Of a stretch of DNA of 64,000 bases, positions 35,242 through 59,429 are shown piece by piece. Within the stretch, counting starts at the first letter, position 1. Every line of letters starts with the position of its first letter. The translations under genes were made by a program, and so were the position numbers. Under the pieces are notes generated by a model that saw nothing but the letters and a program-made list of their open reading frames with translations, ran no database searches and was not told where the DNA came from. The stretch covers positions 8,788,588 through 8,852,587 of the forward strand of contig CP034983.1 of the NCBI GenBank assembly GCA_004026145.2. Direction: 5' to 3'. The stretch comes from Takifugu bimaculatus. Lineage: Eukaryota > Chordata > Actinopteri > Tetraodontiformes > Tetraodontidae.

Positions 35242-36061
35242 TCAGGATGTTTCTGTTTGTTCGAGTTTCAGGGTAATTTTTAGCCCATATTTTGCCGGCT
35301 TGCTGGGCATATATTGTAAAAACCGGCACCTGCCCCGGAATGGCACCAGCCACTTGTCAATGGTGACACAGTCACTGGGGATGAACCGTCTTCTGCAGTT
35401 GTCCAGGAAGCACTCCCACGCGTATGTGAATGCCGCCATGTGGTCTGTTTCCAGTCGCAAAGCCCTGGTCCTCCTGTCGTCAAACCGTAGGAAGCAACGG
35501 ATATTTTCATATCTCCCGACACCCATGGTGGCCTTGTAAATTGGATTTTGCAGGGGGTCAAGAAACAGCTCCCGCAAGGCAACATCCCAGCTCTTGTCCC
35601 CCCTGCAAGTAGGGTCAAACCGATAAAGGCCAGGAATTCTTCCTTGTCGATACTTTTCCAGTCTTTCCCTTTTACTGCGGCTGCTCTGCGTCCCTCTAAA
35701 TTGGTGCATTCCAGAACCTCCTCGATGATGTTGTCGCTGATGAATTTATCTCAGGCATCCTTAGGTGAAACTGCTACTGATCCAGGTGTAGGTCCTGGGC
35801 AGCTCCTCAGAATGTTATGGCTTTTTGTTCTGCCGTGAGTGGGGGGATTCTCATTCCAGTAAGACCCGTTTTTACTAAATCTATCTGACTGGGTCTGCAT
35901 TTCCTCCTCAGAAGACTCATCAGATGAGCCCTCTTGGTCATCAGAAGAGTCGTCTTCATTGAGGAGAGACTCACCCATAACTCCACCTTGACCCTGAGGC
36001 ACATAGGCTGGGTCATTATCTTCATATGAAATTTCAGACTCAGAATCAGGACCAATTCCAT
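35242..36061 (-). mobile_element. piggyBac-like transposase remnant
   Basis: The minus strand reads an acidic N-terminus (SSDDQEGSSDESSEEE), then NPPTHGRTKSHNIL and CPGPT up to a stop at 35751. A second frame at 35709-35242 has the DDE_Tnp_1_7 landmarks: NPIYKATMGVGRYENIRCFL, RFDDRRTRA, CVTIDKWLVPFRGRC and YMPSKPAKYGLK. The block VTIDKWLVPFRGR holds one catalytic Asp. The rest of the catalytic domain is missing. One frame break plus truncation makes it inactive. Confidence 0.75.
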
Positions 36062-36063
36062 CT

Positions 36064-36190
36064 TTCAGTGAATACTGAAAAAAGGATAAAATAGGCTAAG
36101 GTGATTAATTCTGGAGATACTTTGACCTTTGAATCCCCAACAAAGGTTGCATAGCCCCCCCCCCCCCACACACACACACACACATACACA
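36064..36190 (+). repeat. Direct repeat copy 2 (about 127 bp)
   Basis: Pairs with 29965-30083. It begins exactly where the piggyBac-like N-terminus stops and ends in poly-C, (CA)n and then (TA)n. Confidence 0.88.
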
Positions 36191-36242
36191 TATATATATA
36201 TATGTTGTGATACTGGTTTGGTTTCTGTGTGTTTGGGTTGTG

Positions 36243-36443
36243 CCCGAGGGAAGTCCTCTACGCGACTACCCGCTGGACTCCTCAATCCACTCCCCATCCC
36301 AGTCACACATCGCTGTGGATTTCGTTACAGGGCTTCCTCCAGCTGACACCGGACACACCACCTTCCTGAATCTGGTTGACCAGTTCTCAAAGACAGTACA
36401 TTTCATCCCTCTCCCTAAACTTTCTAATGGAATTTCAGCACAT
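36243..36443 (+). mobile_element. LTR-retrotransposon integrase scrap (Ty3/Gypsy type)
   Basis: A short + strand frame reads SHIAVDFVTGLPPADTGH, then LVDQFSKTVHFIPLPKL, the integrase core region around its first two Asp residues. There are no flanking LTRs or other domains. Confidence 0.65.
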
Positions 36444-36923
36444 TGACATAATAGGTGGCCTTATGATCAGAGTCCGTATTTTTCAATTTTTTATTTTTTT
36501 TACATCTACAACACATACTATCATGATAAAGCCTACTTCTCTTTGATGTTAAAGTCATTGATCCAAGTTCAAAGCCAAGTGCCCCTTGGCTCCGCCTAGG
36601 AAGTGGTAATGTGGGAGTGAGAAGAGGGCTTTTAAGTACATTGGGCCAGATTCACCAATATGTTCTTAAGAATCTTCTTAGATTCTTTCTTAAGTTGTTC
36701 TTAAGAAGTTTCTTAAGAAAACCCTACGTCGGATTCATCAACGCGTTCGTAAGCCCCAGAATTGTTCGCAGCTGTGTTCTTAGATTGATGAATGCCATCT
36801 GTTTGTAAATTGAAAGCGCGTGCCAGGTGAGTCTAATTAACATGATTAGCATAAGTCACCGCCCACTAATGCCCATAAAAGGAACTGCAGCAGGACCCTG
36901 TAGACAGAGCCAAAAGCAGCAAA

Positions 36924-37837
36924 ATGCCAAAAGCGAAAAAGAAGTCAGATGGAGCGCAGCAGGTGAGGAGAAAAAAAAAACTTTAGTAGTTCAGAGGTGG
37001 AGGTACTGCTGCAGGAAATCACCCAGAGGAAATCGGTTCTATTCAGTAGTGTTAGTGCTGGTTATACCGGCACTAATAAAAAGGAAATATGGGAGGCACT
37101 CACAAGTGCAGTGGACGCAGTGTCGGGAGGAAGGACGCTCATTAGCGGAGGTGGAGGGGGAAAAAAAATGGTTTGACCTTAAATCTGAAACCAAAAAAAA
37201 CATAGCTAAATTCTGACGGGAGACGCAACGGACTGGAGGAGGAACAGCAGACATCAAAAGCCTGTCCGAGTTGGACCAGCGCCTCGGGGCCATCATCGGA
37301 GAGACGGCACTCTCAGGTAGGCTATATGGGGCAAATCTTATACTGTAATTGTAATGTTATTTATTTTAATTGATTAATTTCCCCACCTCTTTAGGTGTAC
37401 CATCGGCTGAGTGTTTGGATACAGACCTGGGCCCCGAGGCAACACTGTCACCCCCTCCCTGTGCGTCATCTGCACCAGAGGAATCGGAAGGTTATTTTCT
37501 GGAATAATAGCTTTATTTAAAAGTTGTAGTACCAGAGGAGTTTACCATGGTGTGTGTGTGTGTGTGTGGTATCGGAATACGTATTGGACTGAGGGTCGCA
37601 GCCATGGCTTGACTTATTAGCCTATTTATTCAAGTCCCACAGAGCCAACCTGTGGAAGGACAGACGGACCCCTCCTGCAGCAACACGCGTCCTCGGTCCC
37701 TTGCCTCTCCACGCTTGATTTCTGACGCTGTGTTGAACAATCAAGAAAGGATGGCTGACACGCTTGATAAAATAGCCTCCACCCTGATGACTATAGCCAA
37801 CACACTTAAAGAAATCAACGAGAATGTAAAGAAATAA
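36924..37837 (+). pseudogene. Harbinger Myb/SANT-like accessory protein, broken
   Basis: Starts MPKAKKKSDGAQQV, then the Myb/SANT-like block (NFSSSEVEVLLQEITQRKSV, then YTGTNKKEIWEALTSAVDAV, then KKWFDLKSETKKNIAKF). Introns are likely at 37317-37394 and about 37491-37640. The last segment encodes a helical tail (MADTLDKIASTLMTIANTLK) to a stop at 37837. Defects: the A10 run at 36971 and the A8 run near 37162 both shift frame, and a TGA at about 37216 replaces an expected CGA Arg codon. Two of the three are homopolymer slips, so sequencing error is possible. In this superfamily the Myb-like protein is needed for nuclear import and DNA binding of the transposase. Confidence 0.7.
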
Positions 37838-37928
37838 ACGCAAAAGCTGTGCTCTGAAACCGGTCTCTTTTTATTTTTTTCCAAGTGAATCAAGGCTGTT
37901 AGACTGCAATTGTGACAATGCATTTTAT

Positions 37929-39082
37929 TCACAAATGGGCAATTAACTGCGCTCGAACGTGAACCGCGTGCCCGCAGTCTGGCCCCATCATTGGGTCAGG
38001 ACGCACATCCTCACGGGGTTGTGGCTGAGGGGGAAGAGGGACACCACGCTTCATAGCGATGTTGTGCAGGACACAGCAGGCCATGATTATCCTACAGACC
38101 TGTAATGGTGAAGGAGAGTCATAAGTTAGATGAATAAACGTAATCTAAGAAGGTTTTATAACAAAAACAATTAATTACCCTCTCCGGTTTGTACAGTAAT
38201 TTGCCACCTGCTGTGTCCAAACACATCCAGCGGCCCTTTAAACTGCCAATGGTGCGTTCAATTGTGCAGCGACTGCACGCATGCATCTGATTGTATAACA
38301 TTTCCTGTGGTGTCAACAACCAGGGAGCCAGGGCATATCCTTGATCCCCTAATAAAATCAAGATAAAATCAAATAAAGACAGTTGAGAGAAATTATCATA
38401 AAAGATACTTACCAATGAGCCATGCGTCACCAGCTGCTCCTTGTTCTAGGTGTGTTCCCACGGAGCTGTTTTGAAAAATAAAGGAGTCGTGTGCTCCTCC
38501 TGGGAACCTGGAGACCACGTTTAGTAGGTGGTTGTTGGCGTCGCAGATGAGTTGGACGTTTATGGAATGGTACTGCTTGCGGTTGAGGTATGGGAAGGGG
38601 TCTGGAGAGGGTGCCTTGATGCTTACATGGGTGCAGTCTATTGCACCAATGGTGTTCGGGAGGCCAGCGATGTTATGGAATCCTCTTTTGACTGTGACCT
38701 GATATTGTGGTGTATACGGAAACTTAATATATTGTGTGGCCAGTTGATTTATTCCATCCAAAACACGAGGGAGAGCGCGGCTAATTGATGGCTGTGATAT
38801 GCCCACCCTGTCTCCCAGCACTCGTTGAAATGTCCCTGTAGCCAAAAAGCCGAGGACCGACAGTACCTGCACATGCGGGGGGACAGGGTTGGACCGAAGT
38901 GTGTGGCTCCGAAGTGCTGGCTCCAACTGGTTGCAGAGATCAATCAGGACTGGTCGTGGGAGCCTGAAGCGTCTTAAGAGGAATTCATCACTCTCTGCAA
39001 AAAGATCTATATGATCGCGAAACATCGGTTCTCTCCTTAGGGCCCGATCAGCAATATCTTGCAGCAGCAATAAATACGCCAT
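37929..39082 (-). CDS. PIF/Harbinger transposase (HARBI1-like), apparently intact
   Basis: Three exons: 39082-38413, 38348-38179, 38099-37929, all with GT-AG introns and matching phases, 336 residues (HARBI1 is about 349). The catalytic triad is in place: Asp in NTIGAIDCTHV, Asp in QLICDANNHLL, and Glu in SRCTIERTIGSLKGRW. The C-terminus includes RIIMACCVLHNIA. A poly(A) signal AATAAA overlaps the stop (37929-37924). The first exon has a helix-turn-helix-like region (GDRVGISQPSISRALPRV). It cleaves and joins DNA in cut-and-paste transposition. With an intact frame it could be active if an intact Myb-like partner exists elsewhere, or it could be a recent insertion. Confidence 0.85.
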
Positions 39083-39811
39083 TGTTTTGCAGGCCTTGGA
39101 TGGAGAAGTGCCACATATAAATAGGGTGGGGGGTTACTTGATGGCATAGTTTTCCAATTTGGTTGATTAATGTTAAGTCATTGGCACATTTACGTAATTT
39201 TAAAATTCTCCGTAAATCACCAAAAATAGGAAATAAATAAATATGACAGAATTATCATTGTAATATTGAATTTTATTGAACTGCACAAGAGAAGAAAACA
39301 CAACCATGCCAACATGTCGGCACTGAAATGTGCGTAAGAGTACTACTAAGTGTTCGTAGGATTTGTTCTTACCTACGCATAAATCCAAGATAAGAAGAAA
39401 TTGGTGAATGCCACAATCTTCTTAAAATGTTCGTAAGTGGGACTTAAGAACAAATTTGTTCGTAAGAACGTTTCGTGAATCTGGCCCAATGAGTGTAGGT
39501 GTTCTGGATCACAGTGCAATCAGCCTAAAGGACCAAAGTATCAACACGATCACACTTTAGAATCTCACAACTGTGCCTGAGCCTAAGCCTTTTTGCTCGC
39601 CTTTTTGTGCTGGAGCTCGTAGGATCGTAACGGGAGGCACACTCAATGAATACAATTAGTGAATACATTTCCAAAATAGAAAGAATTACACTATTTCTTT
39701 TGTAGTTTAAAAAGCCACATTCAGATCTCGGGCTCGGGGACAAAGGTGGATTGCCAGTAGTACGTTCCCATTAGTAGAGGGGGAAAGTCACATGTGTAAA
39801 TTAATTAGGGG

Positions 39812-41657
39812 TTAGGGTGCTGATTGAACCCAAAAAGAAATGCCTTTATAACAAGTACAAAAGTTTTGACAACAGTGTCAGGGCACATCTTAGCTTCACC
39901 ATCTAATACTTGTTGTTTGGCTGCACAATACATTCAGTCACAAATAGAACATAATAACTCTACAGATTTTTACACTTCAACCATATTACAACTTCAATTT
40001 TAAACTTTGGTAGCTGCAACCATGTCTGTTGTTGGACATTATTCAAAATGTCTGTGTAGATTCTCAATCATCCAGGTCATTGTATCCAAGGTAGTTTTCT
40101 ATGTCAACTGGACTGGGTTTCTTCTCTTGAAGACGTTTCGCCTTCTATCCAGAAGGCTTCTTCAGTTCTGAAATCGCTGGGGAGAGAGCTTGAAAATATA
40201 TAGCCCCTGTGGACCATCTGCTTGCTAATGATCTGGGTGGTCACCTGAGAGTCGTTAGCAGGGTCGCTGGTTGGGTCGTTCACCTAGTTTCTGTTGAGGT
40301 GTCTCCCCTTTGTCTGCTGGATCACGTGGTGAGTGGGTCTCCTGGAATGGTGTGAATGTTTGTTTTGCTGTTGGAAGGAGTGGAGGACTGCATTGTATGT
40401 GGGTGATAGGAAGTGCCTCAGGCCACCACCTCTGTTTAAGGATGTTTTTTCCAATTTGACATGGATAGCTTCCTTGACACCCCTTTCAACCCAGTGGTCT
40501 TCTCTGGCCAATATCCGTACAGCGATTTCAGAACTGAAGAAGCCTTCTGGATAGAAGGCGAAACGTCTTCAAGAGAAGAAACCCAGTCCAGTTGACATAG
40601 AAAACTACCTTGGACATTGTTCAAAGTCCCAGAGTCCGTTCCTTGAGCAAGCTGGAAGTTTCCTTCTGTTGCAGGTGCCATGGCCATTCTTAGACTTCCA
40701 TAAAATAAAGGACCCCCGTTTAGATAAATTAAAACAGCCCCCTGTTGTATTATGCTGTTATTCAGGCATTGCACATTGATCAGCTATCTCTGTATTTGGT
40801 CTGGGGAGATCTTCCACTTCCATAGATAATTGTCTTCACTCCCCCCCCAGATGTGTCTGAGAATGAGGTGCATTTTTTTATGCACCGTACTAGTCTGATC
40901 TTGAGAGTTTTGTCTCTGGGTAGATGAGTTTACTCATGAAAGCATCTATATAGAAAATACACTCCCATTCTAATCAATAGCACTTCTGAGGGCCAGTGCC
41001 GTGTGGTATCTCTGGATCATCCCAGGCACTCAGTGGTCTGATTTTGATGGGGACACCATCATCATTTTCAGTAGTTCCAGTATTTAAAAGTTCAACAGAA
41101 TCTATAGCATTACTGTAGATTAGATTGTGCTCCTGAGGTGAAAGATCACCGAGGGTCCAGTTGCTGTTGCTGCCTTGATAGAGAAGATGTCCTGTGGCAA
41201 TGATGATATGCTGTCCCTTGAGTAAACTTCTGCCTTGTCTCATTTTGAGACTGCTCATCCTCCTCTTGTCCTCTTCCTCCTCTAACACAGCAATAATTTC
41301 CTCCCATTGTTCCTTACTCACCTTCCTCACTTACACTTCATTTCTCTTGGCATCGCCATCCGTTCAAAAATGGCTTCGTACTTGCAGCCTCTGGTTTCCT
41401 AAAACATTGTCTCCCACAATTAGTAATTATTTTTAATTTGCTTTCTGGGCCCATAACCTCTTGGTGCTGTGTGACAGCTTAGCAATTTTGCCTGTCTTTT
41501 CAAATTATGTCAATATCTGGTGGACCCCAATTAACACTGAGGCTCTTAACCTCCTATAGGTCCTTAGCAGTGTATTAGCATCCCGGGGATGAATTGTGGC
41601 CCTGCAGTCTTGCATAGGTTGTAGTTGTCCAGGTCCTCCATAATCTTGGTCAACTGT
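39812..41657 (-). repeat. Duplicated unknown coding-like block, copy 2
   Basis: Same block as 30864-31990, about 9 kb away in the same orientation. Open segments are 41330-40974 (begins MRKVSKEQWEEII) and 40774 downward (MQCLNNSIIQQ). It is interrupted by the Penelope-like insertion at 40048-40614 and has a stretch near 41350-41485 not present in copy 1. Confidence 0.75.
40048..40614 (-). mobile_element. Penelope-like retroelement 3' fragment
   Basis: Bounded by an apparently perfect 95-base inverted repeat (40085-40179 and 40520-40614). Between the arms the minus strand encodes HWVERGVKEAIHVKLEK, then GGGLRHFLSPTYNAVLHSF, which I recognise as the C-terminal end of the GIY-YIG endonuclease region of fish Penelope-like elements. 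The host sequence TTGGACATTATTCAAA (40032-40047) recurs as TTGGACATTGTTCAAA (40610-40625), a 16-base target duplication with one mismatch. Copy 1 of the host block shows the empty site near 31085. Confidence 0.75.
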
Positions 41658-41659
41658 AG

Positions 41660-42542
41660 TGCTTGGTCAGTCCTTCATTCCTCATGAGATTGGCTATTTT
41701 CAGTTTACTCATCAACAACAGCATTTAAAACTGTTACATTTATAAAAATCATTTATTATCTTATATATCTCACATCTGAGCAAATATATCATTTTTGTAT
41801 AAATGATTATATTCTGGTTTTGCGAAACAGAAAACAAAAAAGTCTTTTTTTTCACAAACATGTTCACACATGTATCTGTGCTAAACAAGCAACCTGTGAG
41901 CTTTTGGTCATCTTAGGAACAAAGCAATGAATTGTTGTGTCCCCAAAAGAGTGTGCCATTACATTTATGACCAGTCGTCTCTGACTAAACGTTTCCATAA
42001 GTTTTCCACATCAGCTGCAAAAGACGACAGAGCAGTTCAGAAGGAAATTCCTGTCATCAAAACTCAGCAAAGCACCCTGTCAGCTTGATGCAAAGTGGGC
42101 TCAGTTTACCTGGGAATGCACAACTGGAGGTTGGAATTAGGTTGCAAAAAAAAAAAAAAAAAATTCTGCAATCGAAGCAACACAGATCCAGATTCAATAT
42201 CAAGAGTTAAAAATTGCATCTGGCTTACCTGCTGGACCTTACATTCCATTGAGGGTCTTGAGAGGAGATGCAACATGTCCTGAGCACACTTGGACTTTTT
42301 GAAGTGCATTGTGGGTTTTTTAGCATGTACTATATGCATATGAGTCCAGATATAATTGTATGGAGGGCCGTCTTGGATATTCATTTGGAGATGGTGAATG
42401 ACTTCTGTCTCACTTAATATGAGTCTGTGGTCCTTGTCTCAGTGTTGGGGCAATTTCCAACCACATATTCTAGAGAATACTAATTATACACAATACCCTA
42501 AGTCCACCTACACCTTTTGATCATAGCGCAAAGGACATAAAA
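41660..42542. other. No recognised gene
   Basis: AT-rich sequence with an A17-18 run near 42147-42164. No coding frame or terminal repeats I can support. Confidence 0.3.
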
Positions 42543-42548
42543 AGTTCA

Positions 42549-42586
<38 letters not shown>

Positions 42587-43806
42587 CCAACCAACCAACC
42601 AATCAATCAATCAATCAATCAATCATTATTTATATAGTGTCTTTTACAATCAAAATTGTTTCTAGGTGCTTTACAGAATCCCAGAGCCTGGACCCCCAAC
42701 AAGCAACAGTGGCAAGGAAAAACTCCCCTTTCACAGGAAGAAGGGGAGAGAGAAGAAGGGGGGCGGACAGGTAGAGGAGAGAATAGGTAGGAGAGGAGAG
42801 GTAGAGCTCTTAGAGATACAGTAATCATTCTTAATTATTATTCTTAATAATAAAGAATTACAATAGTCCAGCCTGGAAGTAACAAATGCTGTGCTGCACT
42901 AACTTTTCAACATCATGCCGCGTCAGTAGTTTCCTGATCTTTGTGATGTTTCTCAGGTGAAAAAAGGCACTTCTAGAGACTGTTTTAATGTGTGAGTTAA
43001 AAGACAGATTTTGATCAAAAGTTACTCCAAGATTCCTCACAGAGAGACTAGATGCTAATGAGATACCATCTAGAGTTATAAATGTGATCTAATCTATTCC
43101 TGAGAGGTTCAGGACCCAACACCATGACCTCAGTTTTTCCTAAGTTAAGGAGAATGAAATTTGAAGACATCCAAGACTTTATGTCTTTATCACAGGTCTG
43201 AGGCTTCACTCTGTCTCCTCTGGTTTCATGGATAAATAAAGCTGAGTGTCATCAGCATAACAATGAAAACTGATCCCATGCTGCTAAATAATGTTTCCTA
43301 GGGGAAGCGTGTACAAGGTGAAAAGGATTGGTCCAGGTACAGAACCTTGTGGAACTCCATGGCTAACCCTACTGTATGCGGAGGAAACGCCATGGACATG
43401 AGCAAACTGGGATCTATCAGATAAATATGTATGAACCAAGTCTAGTGCTGTCCCTTTAATCCCAATCACATGTTCCAGTCTCTGTAACAGGATGCTGTGA
43501 TCAACTGTATCAAAAGCAGCACTGAGGTCCAGCAGAACCAGCATAGAGACCAGTCCATGATCTGGAGCTATAAGAAGATCATTAGTAACTTTAAGAAGTG
43601 CTGTTTCTGTGCTGTGATGAGCTCTAAAGCCTGACTGAAACATCTCAAACAGGCTGTTCCTCTGCAGGTGCTCCAGTAACTGAGTCACCACCACCTTCTC
43701 AAGAATTTTATAGATAAAAGGAAGGTTGGATATCGGCCTATAATTTGCTAACACATCAGGATCCAGTGTCCATCCATCCATCCATCCATCCATCCATCCA
43801 TCCATC
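42543..43806 (-). mobile_element. L2-type LINE (Maui-like), 5'-truncated and broken
   Basis: The minus strand encodes reverse-transcriptase blocks: NYRPISNLPFIYKILEKVV, FQSGFRAHHSTETALLKV, LVLLDLSAAFDTVDHSIL and VSHGVPQGSVPGPILFTLYT, then a break before the expected FADD-type catalytic block. A later frame at 43040-42858 gives RNLGVTFDQNLSFNSHIKTV and RKLLTRHDVEKLV. The 3' UTR (about 42850-42630) has the typical fish L2 sequence, and the element ends in a short tandem repeat (TTGA units, 42551-42625). The 5' end runs into an (ATCC)n array at about 43768-43845. Confidence 0.85.
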
Positions 43807-43845
43807 CATCATCCATCCATCCATCCATCCATCCATCCATCCATG
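43768..43845 (+). repeat. (ATCC)n microsatellite
   Basis: Tandem CATC units at the 5' edge of the LINE fragment. Short open frames made of repeated DGWM residues here are repeat translations and not genes. Confidence 0.92.
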
Positions 43846-44362
43846 AAAAGCTGTAACTTAAGTTACGGTGACCAGCTGACAGCAGGTCTCTTCCTCTCTG
43901 CTGTTGTCGTACGCGTCGATACTCAGATTTCACTGAGCAGCAGCGCGACACCAGCAGAGAGAATATACTGGAGCTTTACCTCCACGTCCTCATCCATCAG
44001 ATTACGACTGGCTGGCCGTGACGAACCACTGTGGCAAATTGTCAATTATGATGTTTATTGTAGCGTCCTCAGCCTGGGGTTGTGGAAGGGTGGGGGGCTG
44101 CTGAGGAGACCCAGCCCTCTGCTCTCCATTCTTCCCTAAGGCTAATTTGGTGTCTGCTCTGTATGACACCTGCCACCGAGCCTAACACAGATAACCGCGG
44201 TGGATTTCCCCTGAGAGGGAGCAGCGAGCCACGCTCGGCCTCTAATATTGGTCTGGATGCTCCTGAGGTCACCACCAAGCTAATGCTGGAGAAATGATGG
44301 ATCCTGTGAGTGTAATGGATCACAAGATGGCCCAAGACAAGCTAAAATGACAAGAATTAGTT

Positions 44363-46820
44363 TTTATTCACATATACAGTACAAACATTCACTTTTGATC
44401 CATTAATGAAATGCGATTTATAATACAGAGCAGAGCAGCATGTCTTCATAGACTTTAATTTACATCATATTTAGACATTTTAAGGGTTCTGTCACATCTC
44501 TGTTCACATCTTTTGTACATGTCTTTACATATGTAAACACTTTGATACAATATTGCCACTCAGACATGCCTTATGTATAGATATTATTTTATTTCTCAAA
44601 ATAAATCTGCTCATCTGTCTGTCCAGAGTCCACACCGCGAATGAATGGACGCAGTCTGATTGTGCACCCAAACCAAAAAAAAATAGATGTGCTGCATTTG
44701 GATAAGATTCTGATGAGATCACGCTGATTCTGGGTTTCCAGCACTTGGTTAAGATGTAAACAAAGGATCTGAGAAAGGAATCCGACCTCCGCTCAGACCA
44801 GACCCTCAGCAGAGCCCGAGGTTCCAGCTACACTGATTTTGTATTTCATTTTATTGTTTTAAGTGCGAACAAGTATATGGTGCATTCTAGGTGGGAGAAA
44901 AGGGACTAATATAAAAGGACTAATGCCTACAAAACCTTGAGATCTGTTCTAGTCCCGCTCCAGATTCCGAAGAGGAGGAAGAGCATCAGTAAATGTGTGA
45001 GTGGACGCCTCACCATGTTGAATTTTCCTTTTCATTTTTTGGGCTCCATCAACTTTATCGTACATTTTGTCTGCAACAGTTTCATTTGGACATATTTTTC
45101 ACACACACACACACACACACACAGACTCATCTCTTAGCAACACAAGCAACAGCCTAGACTGCACCAGAACTGGCCCAGATGCTGCTCATGTGGGTCTGGT
45201 CCAGAATGTCTTCACAACTTCTTCTCTGCTTCAGTCAATGACAGAAACAGGCCGCTAGGTGTCACTCTTGCTGCTTAAATTTTACTGCCTTCCTAGCCAC
45301 GCTGGTCATGGTGGTGCTGCTGGTTTGTATGGATCGACTCGACCGGACCGAAGAAAACACAGGACAGATACATCAACACAGACAATGACCATAATGGACG
45401 TTGACATGAAACACCCGGCATGAAAACGGGAGCTACATCCGTACTGGGTGAGGTCACAGCTGTCTCCATTTCCACCACTCGTCCCTTAAGGTTGCGTGTG
45501 TTTAAGCGTGTAAAACTCTGGATATTGACTACTCAGTGTGGTCGCGACCGCAGACAGAGCGCACAGGTCGATCAGGTCAAGGAGGCCTCGCTAACGAGCC
45601 TCCACTCGTTCTGCACTGAGACAAACTTCAATTTCATAGGCTAACCTGGCAAAACAAACATTAGCGTGAAAGGGGGAAAAAGGGGGACGCGTCCCTCCTC
45701 CATCGTCCAGCTGACGTGCTCTGTTTTTATGCTCCTGGGAGGGGTGAAGAGGGGGCGCGTGAACCTGTCGCCATGTTGCGTTAACCTCCGCTTTGGCTTG
45801 AAAGGTGGGGGGAACTGACAAAAGAGAAGTGAGAGGAAAACAGGAGGAGGACACAGAGGTATGACAAGGAAAATAGGAAGTCAGAGGGTGATTCGGAAAT
45901 GAGGGACAGTTGAGGAGGAGCAAAGGTTCTCTCTTCCTCTCCCCTTCCTCTTCCTCTTCCTCTCCCATCACCCTGACAGGGCTGATAATTGGACGTGGAC
46001 CCGTCTCTCTCTCTCCGGCTGCCTCTGTCTGTCTGTCTCTTCATCTCCTGTGGCTTGGCTCCTCAGCAGGAGCCTTGGGGCCCAGAAATAGCTGATGACA
46101 AGATAGCGCCTGCCTTTCATTCTGACTCAAGGTTACCCCCACCCTTCCCTGATGGCGGAGGGGTGGGCCGCCTTTTTAGGTGTGTGCCTGTTTTAAAAAG
46201 TCTCTTTTCTTAGGAGAAACCGTTTGTTGTGTCGTGTCCGTCAATCTGTCCGGTCGACCTTCCCTGAACGCGTTTGGATGGGGACGTGCCCCAGGAGGAC
46301 ACGTCACTCTGACGACATTTGGGTTTCCATGACAACAATAGCATCAACCTTCCACAAGATCTGCAGGAACGTTTGATGTGACACATCTGGTGGCGTTTTA
46401 CGAATTTTCTGTGTCAAAAACATGGTGATTTTACGGCAGTTGCTAAAAGTGGAGCTACAGCTGTGCTCCATTAAAAAAATGTCTGGATTTTTTTTTTTTT
46501 AATGTTCCACCACAGCGTTGTACCTGGTGCATAGAACGGCTCTGGTGATCCACCAGGTGATACCTGTGCAAATTTAGGAGAACTGCTCAAATTTGCAAAA
46601 AGGCTCAGTGATTGGACAACGCCCTGTGGTCCTCTGTGAATCACAAGGACAAAATTGTGTTAATTGTTTGCAATTATGGTGGTGGGAACTTGTGAGGGGC
46701 TGATTAATACGACGCTTTCATGATGCCCTTCAAATTAAAACCCACAGTCACCGCTTCTATCACATTCTGATTGCTTTCCCCTCAATGCAGTGATGTGCTG
46801 AGGCCAAACTAGACTGTTCC
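44363..46820 (-). other. adarb2: Candidate adarb2 3' UTR
   Basis: About 2.45 kb after the adarb2 stop without a supported coding frame. A minus-strand AATAAA (44368-44363) is a plausible poly(A) signal. Another AATAAA-like site lies near 44580-44605. UTR extent is inference. Confidence 0.4.

Positions 46821-59429
<12,609 letters not shown>

Larger units (their letters stand above)
36643..39487. mobile_element. PIF/Harbinger DNA transposon with both ends
   Basis: Terminal inverted repeats: GGGCCAGATTCAC at 36643, and its complement GTGAATCTGGCCC ending at 39487. Further subterminal similarity is built from TTCTTAAG and TTCGTAAG motifs. Inside are the two genes expected of this superfamily: a Myb/SANT-like protein on the + strand and a DDE transposase on the minus strand, converging. 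Flanking triplets are ATT and AAT, so a clean 3-base target duplication is not obvious. The element is about 2.85 kb. Confidence 0.85.

Noticed and set aside
43284..43951. DGWM-repeat protein at the start of the LINE frame
   Set aside because: The repeats are the (ATCC)n microsatellite joined by chance to the truncated reverse-transcriptase frame.
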